NCBI GenBank assembly: GCA_023313575.1
Contig: JAJTTP010000015.1
Location: forward strand, 62,001 to 126,000
Direction of reading: 5' to 3'
Length of the DNA stretch: 64,000 nt
DNA from: Eutypella sp. D-1
Taxonomy: Eukaryota; Ascomycota; Sordariomycetes; Xylariales; Diatrypaceae
The translations under genes and the position numbers were made by a program. Positions 50,775 through 61,761 of this stretch are shown one piece after another. Numbering within the stretch: position 1 is the stretch's first letter; each line of letters begins with the position of its first letter. The notes under the pieces were generated by a model. That model saw nothing but the letters and a program-made list of their open reading frames with translations. It was not told the DNA's origin and made no database searches.

Positions 50775-52041
50775 ATATAATCAAAACAACCTACTACTAC
50801 TACTAGAAACATCGAATATCCATCAAAAGATGCCACCTACTACCTACTTATGTAACTACAGATAGATACATAGGCGTCGGGCTACCAGGCTGCCAGGCTG
50901 TCAGGTCCCATCCGCCTACCTACACCTTACATAGGTACACCTGGTACATTCATCCATCCCACTTCAGCCATACATAAGCGAAGTACCTAGGCCCCATCCT
51001 TGCTATCTTCCAATGTCAACTTGTCCGCCCCCCCAATTACATAGAACAGCCACATAGATTCTGACAGGAACCCGTCAGCCCGCCTTTTTGCTTTTTTTAT
51101 TTTTTCTTCTTCCGAGTACATATGTCATTGATACTACCAAGACTACCTCCGTCGTTCCGTACGTACGTACGTATTTAAGCATCTAAACAGATACTAAGGT
51201 ACTTACTAAGTATGTATGTATGCCAACCCTATGCTCCATCGATACCCGATGGGGCAGTTTCCCTTAAGGCTCTTCTCCCCCGGCCTTCTTTTCTCCTTTG
51301 TATGTACCGGGTAAGGTTGGCCCCCCCGGCAAACTCCTCCCAGCCCCAGCATACAGCATGGGCTACATCTTCAAAGCGGTTTTCAAGTGGTTTTCCAAAG
51401 TGGTCTTCAAGCACCTAGAATATGTACTTAATGTAGCATCTATGTCATCGTGGCTTGTTGTTCGAACGGCGGTAGGACTTTTTTTGCCAACACGCCAACA
51501 TCACAACATCAACCGCTCTTCCTCGTTGGCCAACGTCGTTACAAGCAACAACAGCCCGTCCCGCTTTGTGTCCGGAGCACTGCGTCTACGCGCATAACTA
51601 CCTATCTCCAACGACGCCAAGTCTATCCCCATGAGCTTCGTGGTGGATATGTCGTCACCGTCTCCCACTCCTCGGCGCATTGACATATCCATACATCCAT
51701 ATAATCTGGGACTACACATGCATAGGGTTCTGGTAAGAATAGTGTTAGTTAGATATCTAAGCTAATTATGTAGGGAGGCCGGTAGGCTCACAGATGGCTA
51801 TAGCTCCTTGCTATGACGACCTGATCATCCCTACTTGCCCTAGCACATACCGCATCGTGGGATGCAGATGCCTGATAGGTGCCCGCGTCCAAACTAATGA
51901 TCGCCGCGCACGATGCCTGAAACCCGCATTGATAAAGATATCTATCAGCGTACAATACGCACGTATCTGGCTTCTCGCTACACATGCAGATGACATGGTA
52001 GCAAGATGCGGTGGGGGCTGCTGGCCGTTTAACTTCCCTAC

Positions 52042-52066
52042 CTTGGCTTGGCTTGGCTTGGCTTGG
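52042..52066. repeat. (CTTGG)5 pentanucleotide repeat
   Basis: Five perfect CTTGG units. They lie inside the 295-codon minus-strand orphan ORF, where they encode the Gln-Ala-Lys-Pro-Ser repeat seen there. Confidence 0.95.
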
Positions 52067-55000
52067 CCTCTGGGTCTCACTGCCGACCGGCCAGATATAC
52101 ATTATCAAAGCAGCTGGCTGCCGTCCTCTAACAGCGAGCTCTACCCTATGACATTTCTTATTTTCCACTGTCGTGGCCGACAGGTCTGATCTGACGTGAT
52201 AAGAGAAGGAATGAGGGACCAAGGGAGGGAGAGTATGCGTATGCGTGTGTGAGATGCACAGAGGAATAGATAAAGTGTGCCGTCGGAAGGGTGTCGAGGA
52301 AACCAGCCGATATGCCCAAGGAAGTGAGGATGCTGCGGGCGCAGCGGAGCGCGGTCGAGTACTGGCTGGCTTATCCTCGGCACACTGCATTCGGTGAGGG
52401 CTTGTCGTTGGGCGATACTGACGTATCACAACGGCTTTCCTTTCACGTGAGGGAAAAAAGGGCCCGGCCGTGCCAGTAGAGAGGGTTCCGACCTTCCGGA
52501 ACTCACATCGACGCCAAGAACTACATAGGGCGGCGCTGCAAGTGTCCCTACATCGTCTTGACGCGAGCCTCGTGCCAGCATGCATCGTCATGCCGGCTGC
52601 GGTAACAGGCCCGTAACGACGCCCCTCCATCTGCGACCTCCGGTTATTTATTATGCTATTTTTTGTTTTGTCCATGTAGGGTCACTAATTTTTATGGCTT
52701 TTGTGTACTTGTGCGTCTGTTTTTCGGTTCCTTTTTTATTTTTTATTTGTTTTTTCCCCTTCTTCCTGACGTCCCCTCTTCAGTGTTTGACTATATACGT
52801 ACATAGTTCGTCTCTATAACCACTCATCTGATGCCGCGTCGCGGTCTCTGAATCGGCTGACGCCTATTTCTACCCAATCTACTCCAGGCCTCACCGGGGT
52901 CTTGCCTTGTACTCTGTCCGGCCTTGGCCCCGTTTCCGCGCTTTTTTTCTCGAGGGTCTATCTGAAAAGCTTGTTACCCGGGCGGAGAAATACGTAGTTA
53001 CATCAGTATAGCTGGCATTCCGGTGCTCTGAAAGGCGGTTCAGGCTCTTCTCTCCTCTCGTTCTCTCTCGTATATACCCGTGGATATGTGTTATGTGCTG
53101 GATCACTCACCGCCTTAAACGCCTTGACGCGATTATGTACATGTCATGTCGCCCTAGGATAGTGCTAAGTTATAGTACTTTGTACTTAGATAGTAACTAA
53201 CACTTGCAAGTGCTCGATTTAGCGCTTTTGACGGCCCTACGAAGTACGGAGCATATTGGTTTTTTTCTTCCTTTTTTTCCCTATCCACTTTCTTCTGTCA
53301 ATCCAATCTGTCTTCAGCTTTTAGGTGCGGGATGAGTGAACGACGCCGTAGTAACAGCATCTCTTCCCTCCCAAAAAATGTCTGAGTATTATAAAATGCT
53401 GTTTAAGATATGAGAATGATGTCGGAACGCCAATTACGTCGGCTATGTCTACTAGAGCACGGGCAGATTGAGTTCTCGGAGAGTATTCAGGGGGTCTAGC
53501 CGGGAACAGCAGGGCCCATGTCTCAGCTCTCATCTTCCTTTTTTTCCTTTTCTTATACTCTAGTTCACTGTATTCAGCGATTAATTTCCTTTTCTTCTTC
53601 TTTCTTTCCCCGTTTCTTTTTCTCACGACTCGCTTTCCTTACATAGTATTCTTTTCTTCAAATCCCACTCGCTATGCGCCGTGGGATCCCCCTGCTCAGA
53701 CCCATGTATCTTGCAGCTAGCAGGGATCTCTGGGGGCCTTTACCTGTCGACCCATCTTGAACCGCATTTCACGGTAACCCTGCCTCGCCTGCTAATCACG
53801 ATGTCATTATATGGTATTATTAGTTGCGCTAGAGGCTGGCTAGGGGAACCGGGGGTATCAGGCACGCAGTCCTTAGCCAACACTAGAAGCTGCCTTGTGT
53901 TATTGTCAGATTGTGTAGTCTCTCCGTAGTCTGGTGGGTAACAACTACATAGTGTGCATCTTGTGGTTGCTTGTGCAGGCATGGATGTACAATATAGTTA
54001 CCGGGGTAAGGCATGAGTGTACAGAGGGGTACCCCTGGGCTTTTTCTCGAAGTTCTCCCAAGTACCGCCCCGGTACCACGTCAAGTCCACATCCACAGTC
54101 TCACACACACAACCCTGAACCTCACAGAGTCCAAAAGTCCACCACACACCTTGCCAACAGAGGTCAAGCAACCAACCCAACCACGAACCCATAATAAAAA
54201 GAAAAAAGGAAGTTTGTTAAGTCAGTCAAGATACCTGGATACCTGTATACCTGGCAGCCCTGGTTCCATCTGGCGCACAAGGCTCCACTCGGACCACACC
54301 CGGGGGTTTAAGGAATCCAGCGATTTGGGTCTGCTTCCGAGCTCCCCCAGTCCCCATAGCATATTGGTTGTATTGGTGTATTGGTTGATGTATTGGCGTT
54401 TCGTGCTACGTACCTTTTCGACAGACCATCATCACCGCCGCCGCACGTACTACTTGTATAGTATAGTATGGAGGTATGTATGTACGGTACAGCGCGAGCG
54501 CGCGGTAGGTAGTAGGCTGGCTCCGGCACGGGTAAGCTGGGTATGTACGAACCTGATGTAGGCTGGGTAGGCTGGGTACCCTTTGACAGGATCATCGTCT
54601 AAGTAATCGTCCGGGTCATGCCCGCACTTCCTCTCTCTCTCTGTCTTGTATTGTATTTTTGCTTTTCGCCCTGAAAAAAAATTGTTGGTCACCGCCGCTT
54701 CTAATCTTATTAAATAAGTGACTAAGATCTCCTCCTACCTCACCATGGCCCGGGACCAGCCTGTCACGTTTCCGTTTAGGAAACCATCACTCTTATACCC
54801 GTCCGTCCTTGTCCTTATACGTATTAAGTATTCAACGTTACTCTGCCCGCTCTCCCCGTCCCGATCTTTTCCCACTTCCTTCTAGAAACCCTTCATCTTA
54901 TTAAACCTTAATGTGCAAGTACCGAGCCAGCTTAAACTTTACCTTGACTCCATCTCTAGCTCATGCCCTATCTACATACCCACCTCGTAGTAATACTTCC

Positions 55001-55335
55001 TGTTACCATTACTACCATCGCCACTACTACTCCTCAACCTCAAGACTCCGTCTTCCCGTTGACATCGTCACCCATATTTTGAGGTTGGACGTGTCATACA
55101 CTATCCTTCGAAGAGTTCATCTCATCTCTGTCTACCACACACTTACCCGATCAGGAGTGTGGACAGTGTCTCGGCAACAGATATCAGGCTTGAGAAAGAC
55201 AGAGGAGCAACTCACTCTCCTACGGTGTGCTTCGTGAGACACGACTTCTTCTCGCTTATCTATCTATCTATGCGGTAGACATTACTTCGGCTATCTTGGA
55301 TTGCACCACGAGCAGCCCTTTACCTTTCAGAGACC

Positions 55336-57311
55336 ATGGGGTCCGCAGTCAGAGAAGATGGGCACCTACCGCCGTTTCCGAAGCGCCAGATGTTGGTTCT
55401 AGGTAGGTTGCCGTTCCGTCTCTGTGGAGGCCAACTAACTGACTTGTGCTTGTAGCCATCTGCCGGATATGTGAGCCAATCGCTTTTATGGGAATCTTCC
55501 CGTATATCTACTTCATGATCGAGGACTTTCAAATCACGGAGGATAAGAGCAGAATATCCTTCTACGCCGGCATGGTGACCTCTGCTTTCACCTTCGCCGA
55601 GTTTGCTACGGGTCTGTTCTGGGGTCGGTTAAGCGACAGGATCGGCAGGAAGCCCGTCTTACTCATGGGTCTCATTGGCACTGCCCTGAGCGTACTGATC
55701 TTCGGCTTTGCCCCCAACCTCACGGTTGCCCTTGCGGCCCGGGCCGTTGGAGGATTATTGAATGGGTATGACATCACTCGGCGCCTTCTCTCACCCCATA
55801 GGAATGTGCTAACAGTGAGAAAAGCAACATGGGTGTACTGCAAACGACCGTTGCAGAGCTCGTGACGGTCAAAGAGCATCAACGTGAGTTGATAACCTGC
55901 TAGCTGATATAAGCGTTTGCCTAACTTTAGATATATAGCGCGGGCCTATACCATCATGCCAGTTGTATGGTGCTTAGGGTAAGTAAATGCGATGCTCAGA
56001 ACCAATGGAAGCCGGGGGACTGCTCGGCTGACTTGAATCGGCAGATCGATCGTGGGGCCGATGATTGGCGGTGCGCTGGCTCGCCCATGCATCAGCTACC
56101 CCGAGTTATTCCCTTCCGGCACGATCTGGGACCGGTACCCCTACCTGCTCCCTAATCTGTTTAGCGCGCTCATCGTATTCGTCGGCGTCGTCAACGGGAT
56201 CCTGTTCCTGGAGGAGACCCACGCGGAGAAGAAGCTCAGGAGGGACCGCGGCTTGGAGCTGGGCAACTGGATCCTGGCCAGGGTTCCCAGGCTGCGGAGG
56301 TGCACCGACATGCGCGACGAGAAACTGAAGATGGCGGAGATGGAGGAGGAGCAGCCACTTATCGACCACGACGAACAGCTCCCCGGGTACAGGACGTCCG
56401 AGAACACGCCACAGAACTCGCCCCGCCTCAAGTCCACCCCGGCTTCCCGGCTGCCGCGCGATTCGCTCGACCTACGGGAAATCTCGGCCATGGAGAGCGG
56501 CAGGGATTCCAAGATCTTCACTCGACCGGTCATCTTGAACATCATGTCGTTCGGCATCTTGGCCTTGTAAGTCGATGCGCGCGGCCCCACCCATCCACAC
56601 CCCTCCCTCTAGAGTTTCCGGTTGGGCTAACTGGCGTGATCCAGCCACACCATGACTTTCGACCAGCTATTCCCGGTCTTCCTCAGCACCGAGGCGCCGG
56701 AGCCCCGCGCGCCGATGTCACTGCCTTTCAAGTTCGTCGACGGCTTCGGGCTCGACAGCAAGACCGTCGGCATTATCCTCAGCGTGCAGGGCGCCTACTC
56801 GCTGCTCATCAACATGGTGCTCGTCCCGGCGGTCCTGAAGCGCCTCGGCGCCCTCCGGCTGTTCCGCCTCCTGATCGTCGGCTACTTCGCCCTGTACCTC
56901 GTGACGCCATATCTGGTGCTGCTGCCCGAGAACTACCGGATGGTCGGCATCGCCATGATCCTCGTCTGGAAGTGCACGTTCGCGAACATGGCGTACCCGA
57001 GCAACGCGATCCTCACTGCCGACTCCGCGCCGAGCCACCTCGCCCTCGGCACCATCAACGGCGTGGCGGCGTCGACCGCCAGCCTGTGCCGCGCCTTCGG
57101 CCCCACCATCTCCGGTATCCTCTACTCCATCGGTCTGCGGTCCGGCTACTCCGGTCTCGCCTGGTGGTGCAGCGCCCTGGTAGCCATCGTCGGCGCGATC
57201 GTCGGGCTCCAGATCCGCGAGCCGCGGAACCACCAACACCCCACCGTCAGCAGAACCGTCGACGACGATGCCGAGGCCGGCCAGGTGCGCATGGCGCAGA
57301 CGGCCCCATGA
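55336..57311 (+). CDS. Major facilitator superfamily transporter (DHA1 / ZIFL-like)
   Basis: A 12-helix proton-coupled transporter, probably of the plasma or vacuolar membrane. Six exons: 55336-55402, 55456-55765, 55825-55883, 55939-55978, 56045-56566 and 56645-57311, giving 554 residues; every join keeps frame and family sequence. Introns are short (53-78 nt) with GTAGGT, GTATGA, GTGAGT and GTAAGT donors. The MFS motif A, GRLSDRIGRK, is at 79-88 after the second helix. GGLLNGNMGVLQTTVAEL spans the exon 2-3 join, and WCLGSIVGPMIGGALARP the exon 4-5 join, both conserved in the zinc-induced-facilitator-like branch. A long charged, Ser/Pro-rich cytosolic loop separates the two six-helix halves, as in YCR023C-type proteins. 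Substrate is unknown. It stands alone, with 16 kb of gene-free DNA upstream. Confidence 0.9.
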
Positions 57312-60300
57312 TGTAGCGGCTCCCTAGCCGTCTCCCCCACTTACGGGCTTACGAATGCGAAATTTGGCTGGTATCCAGGTTATATGTTCCTTCTTTCGAC
57401 GCGGGCGCGAACCCTTTTTTCGGTCTTCGGCAATTTTTTTTGGAGCCTAGGCGACAACGACTGCTTTCGGGAAACATCGATCTCGTTTCGTATTTACGAT
57501 TGTTCTAATAACTTTCGACCGATCTTCAACGGACCCCCGCTGGGACATCCCAAACTTTTGTCCCCCGTTTTCCAACGTTTGAATCTTTCCACCATCTATC
57601 TCGAACCAAGGGGCGTCTGATTTTCGAAATCTTCTTGTTTGGAATCTCCTTTTTTTATGGCTGTTTTCGAATCTTCAACGATTATAGATCCGGGCTTGGG
57701 CAACTAGATATTCTGACGTGTGATTTATCTCTGTGGTTTCACTTTTCACTTTTTCTTGTTTCTCTCGATTTCTAGGAATGGGTTGCTTTTGTTTTTTTGT
57801 TCGGCGAAGATACCTCTGTACGACAACGGCGGGAAAATGGCGGGGAAATGCGGGAAATTTCATCGGGTCCTTTTTTTTCTTATCTTTTCCTTTCCCTTTT
57901 CCTCTTTTTGTCACACCCCCTGTTTGGAGGAGTTACCAGATTTCTCTCGTGATGGTTTCTCTTTCTATCTCCGTTTCTTTTTCTTTTTGCTTCTTACTCC
58001 ATTCTTGGGCGTGAGCGCGCGTGTGGGTTTTCCTCGGTAGTACTCGGGCACAGGTTTCGGGTCCCCCTTTTTGCTCCTCTTTTCCTCGGGAGACCACGAC
58101 ATTTACATACACGAGAGCGTCCGGCCCAATAGAAGGAGGGGGTGAGGGTGGTGTGTGGAATCTTCGCGGGTATCTTCGAACGGATGGTTTCTAGGGCGTG
58201 ATGAATGAAATGGAGGGCTTTACAGGAGAAGGGCATATGAAATGGGATGGTCGGACAGGAAACTGGGCATCACCGGAAAGGGAACATCAAACTCGGGGAA
58301 ACGGGACATAGAGAGGATACACTCCGGGCGCTTTTCTTCTTTCGCCTTGTTCTTCTTTTTGACTTTCCTCCTCGGCTTTTCCTCATAGGCATGATGGGCC
58401 TATTTGCTGTTCGAGCTCTGAGCAGGAATCCTGAATTAACGTTATGTTCAAATCATCCAACTCGGTACCTCGCAAGGCACCTTCTGCTTCCCATGACTCC
58501 AGTGACTTCTTCCAATGCCCCTAACTAACCTAACTATCGTCGTTCGTGAGGTATCAGATGCCAACGGGTGTCAATTGTGTGTGGACAGAACTCTTTCACC
58601 CTCCCCTGCCCCCCCAAACTCACAATACTATTACGCTGACTATGAAGCCAGGAAGATGCCAGCTCTTTCTGGGCCTACTGAACCCGCGGCTTTGACTCTG
58701 GCGTCCCCGATGTCAGTGCTCGGCCACGCCACGCCACGTACTACGAAAGCTCATCGCGGGGGTGTTTGGGGGGTGAAAAGGGGGGGTGTGAGAAACGGAG
58801 TTTAACGACGTCGGCCTCGTCTCTTTGGGTCGCTTGGGCTATATACCTTACACCTACCTACCTTACCCGCCTTCAAGGCATGTAGCCTGCGTTAGGCTAG
58901 CCGGGGGAAACATGCCGGACATGGCATCCCACGACTCTTATATATTTCATTCGGAACTTGACGTCGACGGATTCTAGGACCTGCGCATCCTATTGGTGGA
59001 CGATGTGTAGGTAGCGTGGCTTTTTAGATTTTGTTCAATTTCTTCCTGGGCTAGACAGGGCAATACATTAGTTCCCTCTGGCTACAGCTCGTTCTACCAC
59101 CTCTCTACCTGCGGCGACCGACCAGGTACAACAGGGTACGTAACAGGCCTAGATAAGGCACGCCCAGCCGCGGCATGGTCGGTTTGATTTGCTGGGGCGC
59201 GGCAGTCCGTCACTTTAGGCGACTTCTTAGGTGGTTATAGTTATAGTGATAGTCTGGGCGGGCTATTGGCTTAGCACATGGGGGGTTTCTCCGGAGCGCT
59301 TCGGCCGGGACGGACATGCGTTATATGAGGAGGCACAGTACGTCTATACGTACGCAACCCTTGTCCATGGCATTGGACTCGTCGGTCGTGTTAATTTCAC
59401 GTTTCTGCAAGTATATTGGGCTGAGAGCCAAGGATGTGCGGAATTGGCGAGACGCATTAGACGCTTGATCTCATTTTGACTGCTAACTATAAGTACCAGC
59501 CTATGCCCTTGTAGATAGAAGGACTCAAACCTGGGGTTCAAAGAGATGAGGAGGTTTCCAAGGTTGTTCTTGCTCGTCACGTGGAATTCTCTGTTCTGTT
59601 ATGTACGCCCGCGGCCTCCATTCCACGGTTATGCTGCTCCGGGCCGAACGGGCCGAGAGTCTGGCATCAACAACCACTAAGTTCGAAGGTCGCTCTCCAC
59701 GTGCCTAAGGCTCGACTGCTAATTTCTCTATTGGCCCCCGCCCATGTTGAATATAAGTATGGCAAGTACGTCGATACGTCTCAATTGCCACCCCTTTTGT
59801 CCCTATTTAGTTAATAGCCTCAGTTGTGTTTTGCATAACTCGTTGATCTAGGCATTTTTTGATCTTTGCGCAAGTGATGTCATCACGAATTGCGAAGTGC
59901 ACGCAATTTGAATTAAGCTATGACGTTCCCAAGGTCGGAGTATTTGCATTATTAGGCGGCATTACCTTAATAGAAAGGCGTTTTTATTTCGTCTATGTGT
60001 ACATAAGATCCACGGATGGGATTTTAGGTCATCGGATTGTAATTTCCGATATTTCTCTTGGGTTTCCCCCCCATCTATCCATACATCAAAACTAATTAAA
60101 ACTAATAATATTATACACTTTCACATACATATATATGTATGCAGATATGTTGGAAATTCTTGGGAAAAACTTGAAACATATCCCAATATAATGAATACTA
60201 CGTACCCAGGTATTGTTTAAATAAACTCAACAAATCGGAATAAAGATTACATATACGCGCGCTCCCGAGGGTCCTGTCGCTTCTTAACGGTTTGAAACCC

Positions 60301-60940
60301 GTTCACTGCGGGCGTTCGGTAGATCAAATTCCTAGTGGTAGTAGCTTCTTAGACTAAACCGTATTTGACAAGCCGGAGCTGCTTAGTGAGCTGTCATTCG
60401 TCCAGATGATTTGCTCTCTTCTTATCGGTAAAAAATCCCCCTCAAAAAACCGCCAAAGACTGCCTAGGTGGGAATATGGGGGAATATGCAGAAAAGGAGC
60501 ATGGGAACATAGTACATGCCCCAAGCTAACCCTTACTTGACATCCCACGAGTCTTTTCTAAGCTATCCTATTTCATACCTACCTACCTAGGTACATATGG
60601 ATAAGCTTCGTTCCAACACCTCATATTGCCATATCGCTCATATCGCTCATATCGCAATACATAATAAAGCTGCGCATATTAAAAATATTGAAGAAACGAA
60701 ACTTCGGGAGACACAGAGAGAGAAGCTTCAAGTTACAAATCGGGATATTCGCATCACAGCATAGGTCTCGCTCCTTCCTTAAGCTGAATGTTGATCTGAT
60801 CATCCATCCCACTTGTACCTTACACACCGACAGTGGGCGGGCTGGCTAGGTATCTATCACCTACCAACCTATTTTTTTTTTCTCTCCTTCCCTCTCGTCG
60901 GTCGGAACATCCATAATATTTGCGACGATTGAGGTGATAT

Positions 60941-60994
60941 CTACCCATTACCTACCCTTACCTACCTGCCCTTACCTACCTGCAATTACCTACA
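60941..60994. repeat. CTTACCTACCTGC-type tandem repeat
   Basis: Imperfect copies of a 13-15 bp unit built from TTACCTACC, the same word that recurs across spacers in this window. Confidence 0.75.
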
Positions 60995-61263
60995 AGGTTC
61001 ACGTCATCCTTAACCCGCTTTCTCCAAACCTCGATATCCATTTCTTATTCTTAATTTGTATTTGATTTTCTTTTTTTCTTTTTTCGGTTTTCTTTTTCTG
61101 TCTGTCTCACCTCATCTTACTGTTTCAATCCCTTCCGCTGCCACCACCATCTCAGCAGCCCCCGCATCGGCAACACCTACGACATTCCGCATCACCAATC
61201 GTTCGAGTTTCGTAATCGTCTGTGCGACCGTGCGAATCGCCGACCTTCATCTCCTCTAACACC

Positions 61264-61275
61264 ATGGGTTGGTGA
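61264..61275 (+). promoter_or_regulatory. uORF 1 (3 codons) upstream of Stb5-like regulator
   Basis: ATG GGT TGG TGA in an excellent initiation context (CACCATGG), about 490 nt before the main start. If transcribed in the leader it should capture many scanning ribosomes. Confidence 0.45.
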
Positions 61276-61298
61276 AAGAACAAAAAAAGGTATCTAAG

Positions 61299-61352
61299 AC
61301 GAAAGAGACAGAGAGAGAGGAGAGAGAGAAAAAGAAATAAAAGAGAAGAGAA
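61299..61352. repeat. GA-rich tract
   Basis: A run of GA and GAAA units on the plus strand, between uORF 1 and uORF 2 in the possible leader of the Stb5-like gene. Confidence 0.75.
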
Positions 61353-61397
61353 TTTAAAGAAAACCAGAAATCTAAGAGATTCGAAGATATTCGTGAC

Positions 61398-61433
61398 ATG
61401 GATGTCGAGGAGATCGGCTCTCCCCCCCGATAG
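61398..61433 (+). promoter_or_regulatory. uORF 2 (11 codons) upstream of Stb5-like regulator
   Basis: ATG in GACATGG context opens MDVEEIGSPPR and stops at TAG. It ends in Pro-Pro-Arg, a stretch that can slow ribosomes. Presence in the mRNA is inferred. Confidence 0.4.
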
Positions 61434-61447
61434 CTAGTTGTGCCGCC

Positions 61448-61526
61448 GAGTCGTCGTATCGAGTTGTCGTATCGAGTCGAGCCGTGTCGTGTCGTGCTGT
61501 GTCGTGTCGAGTCGATACAAGTCGAG
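61448..61526. repeat. GTCGT / GTCGA repeat tract
   Basis: Many overlapping GTCGT, GTCGA and TATCGA words form an imperfect pentanucleotide-like tract, rich in CpG, in the possible leader of the Stb5-like gene. The words are near-palindromic (TCGA), so RNA hairpins are possible. Confidence 0.75.
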
Positions 61527-61667
61527 AGAGCACATCAAGGATATCCGAATATCACAGCGCTGTTGCACAAGTTTGCGCAGGATCTCATCCGTCATTGCCG
61601 ATAACCTCTTTCCGATCCAAGTAAAAGCAGGAATCGAACGAATCAAGCAAGTGGTTGGTGTTGGTGT

Positions 61668-61721
61668 ATGGGGGTTTGTGAAAGGGGGATCATCTGCGCA
61701 ATTATAGATGTGATCCCGTAA
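61668..61721 (+). promoter_or_regulatory. uORF 3 (17 codons) and a start-stop element before the Stb5-like regulator
   Basis: ATG at 61668 opens a 17-codon frame ending at 61721, only 40 nt before the main ATG. Overlapping it in another frame is a minimal start-stop, ATGTGA, at 61708-61713. Start-stop elements hold ribosomes at initiation. Confidence 0.4.
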
Positions 61722-61761
61722 CCACCTGCATCAGTGTTGCTTGAGTTGTTGTTATTTGAGC

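Larger units (their letters stand above)
39316..55335. other. 16-kb gene desert
   Basis: No ORF in this interval shows family-like sequence, and no chain of exons with good splice sites could be assembled. Most ORFs are under 110 codons; the longest is 295 codons on the minus strand (52675-51788, see findings). Content is simple or degenerate: TAGG/CCTA words, pyrimidine tracts (near 40110, 47555, 53250-53640), a GAT/GGTGATA run near 46370-46405, TCAC repeats near 50746-50774 and a CTTGG repeat at 52042-52066. No RNA gene was found by eye. The last part (54,700-55,335) holds the MFS gene promoter. Non-coding transcripts or intron-rich orphan genes cannot be excluded. Confidence 0.55.
57312..61761. 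other. Intergenic region between MFS gene and Stb5-like regulator
   Basis: About 4.4 kb. The first kilobase (57380-58420) is T-rich on the plus strand, with many T and CTTT runs. Around 58758-58787 three long G runs occur. 58850-60600 is unremarkable. From 60940 come tandem CTTACCTACCTGC words, a T-rich block near 61060-61100, a GA tract, a GTCGT/GTCGA tract and several small uORFs leading to the regulator start. Confidence 0.65.

Noticed and set aside
54013..54561. 182-codon plus-strand frame before the MFS gene
   Set aside because: Product is a patchwork of simple-sequence translations (His/Thr, Lys runs) and looks like chance.
56300..57316. 338-codon plus-strand frame over MFS exons 5-6
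   Set aside because: It reads through a good intron, is Arg/Pro/His-rich and out of frame with the clear MFS sequence.
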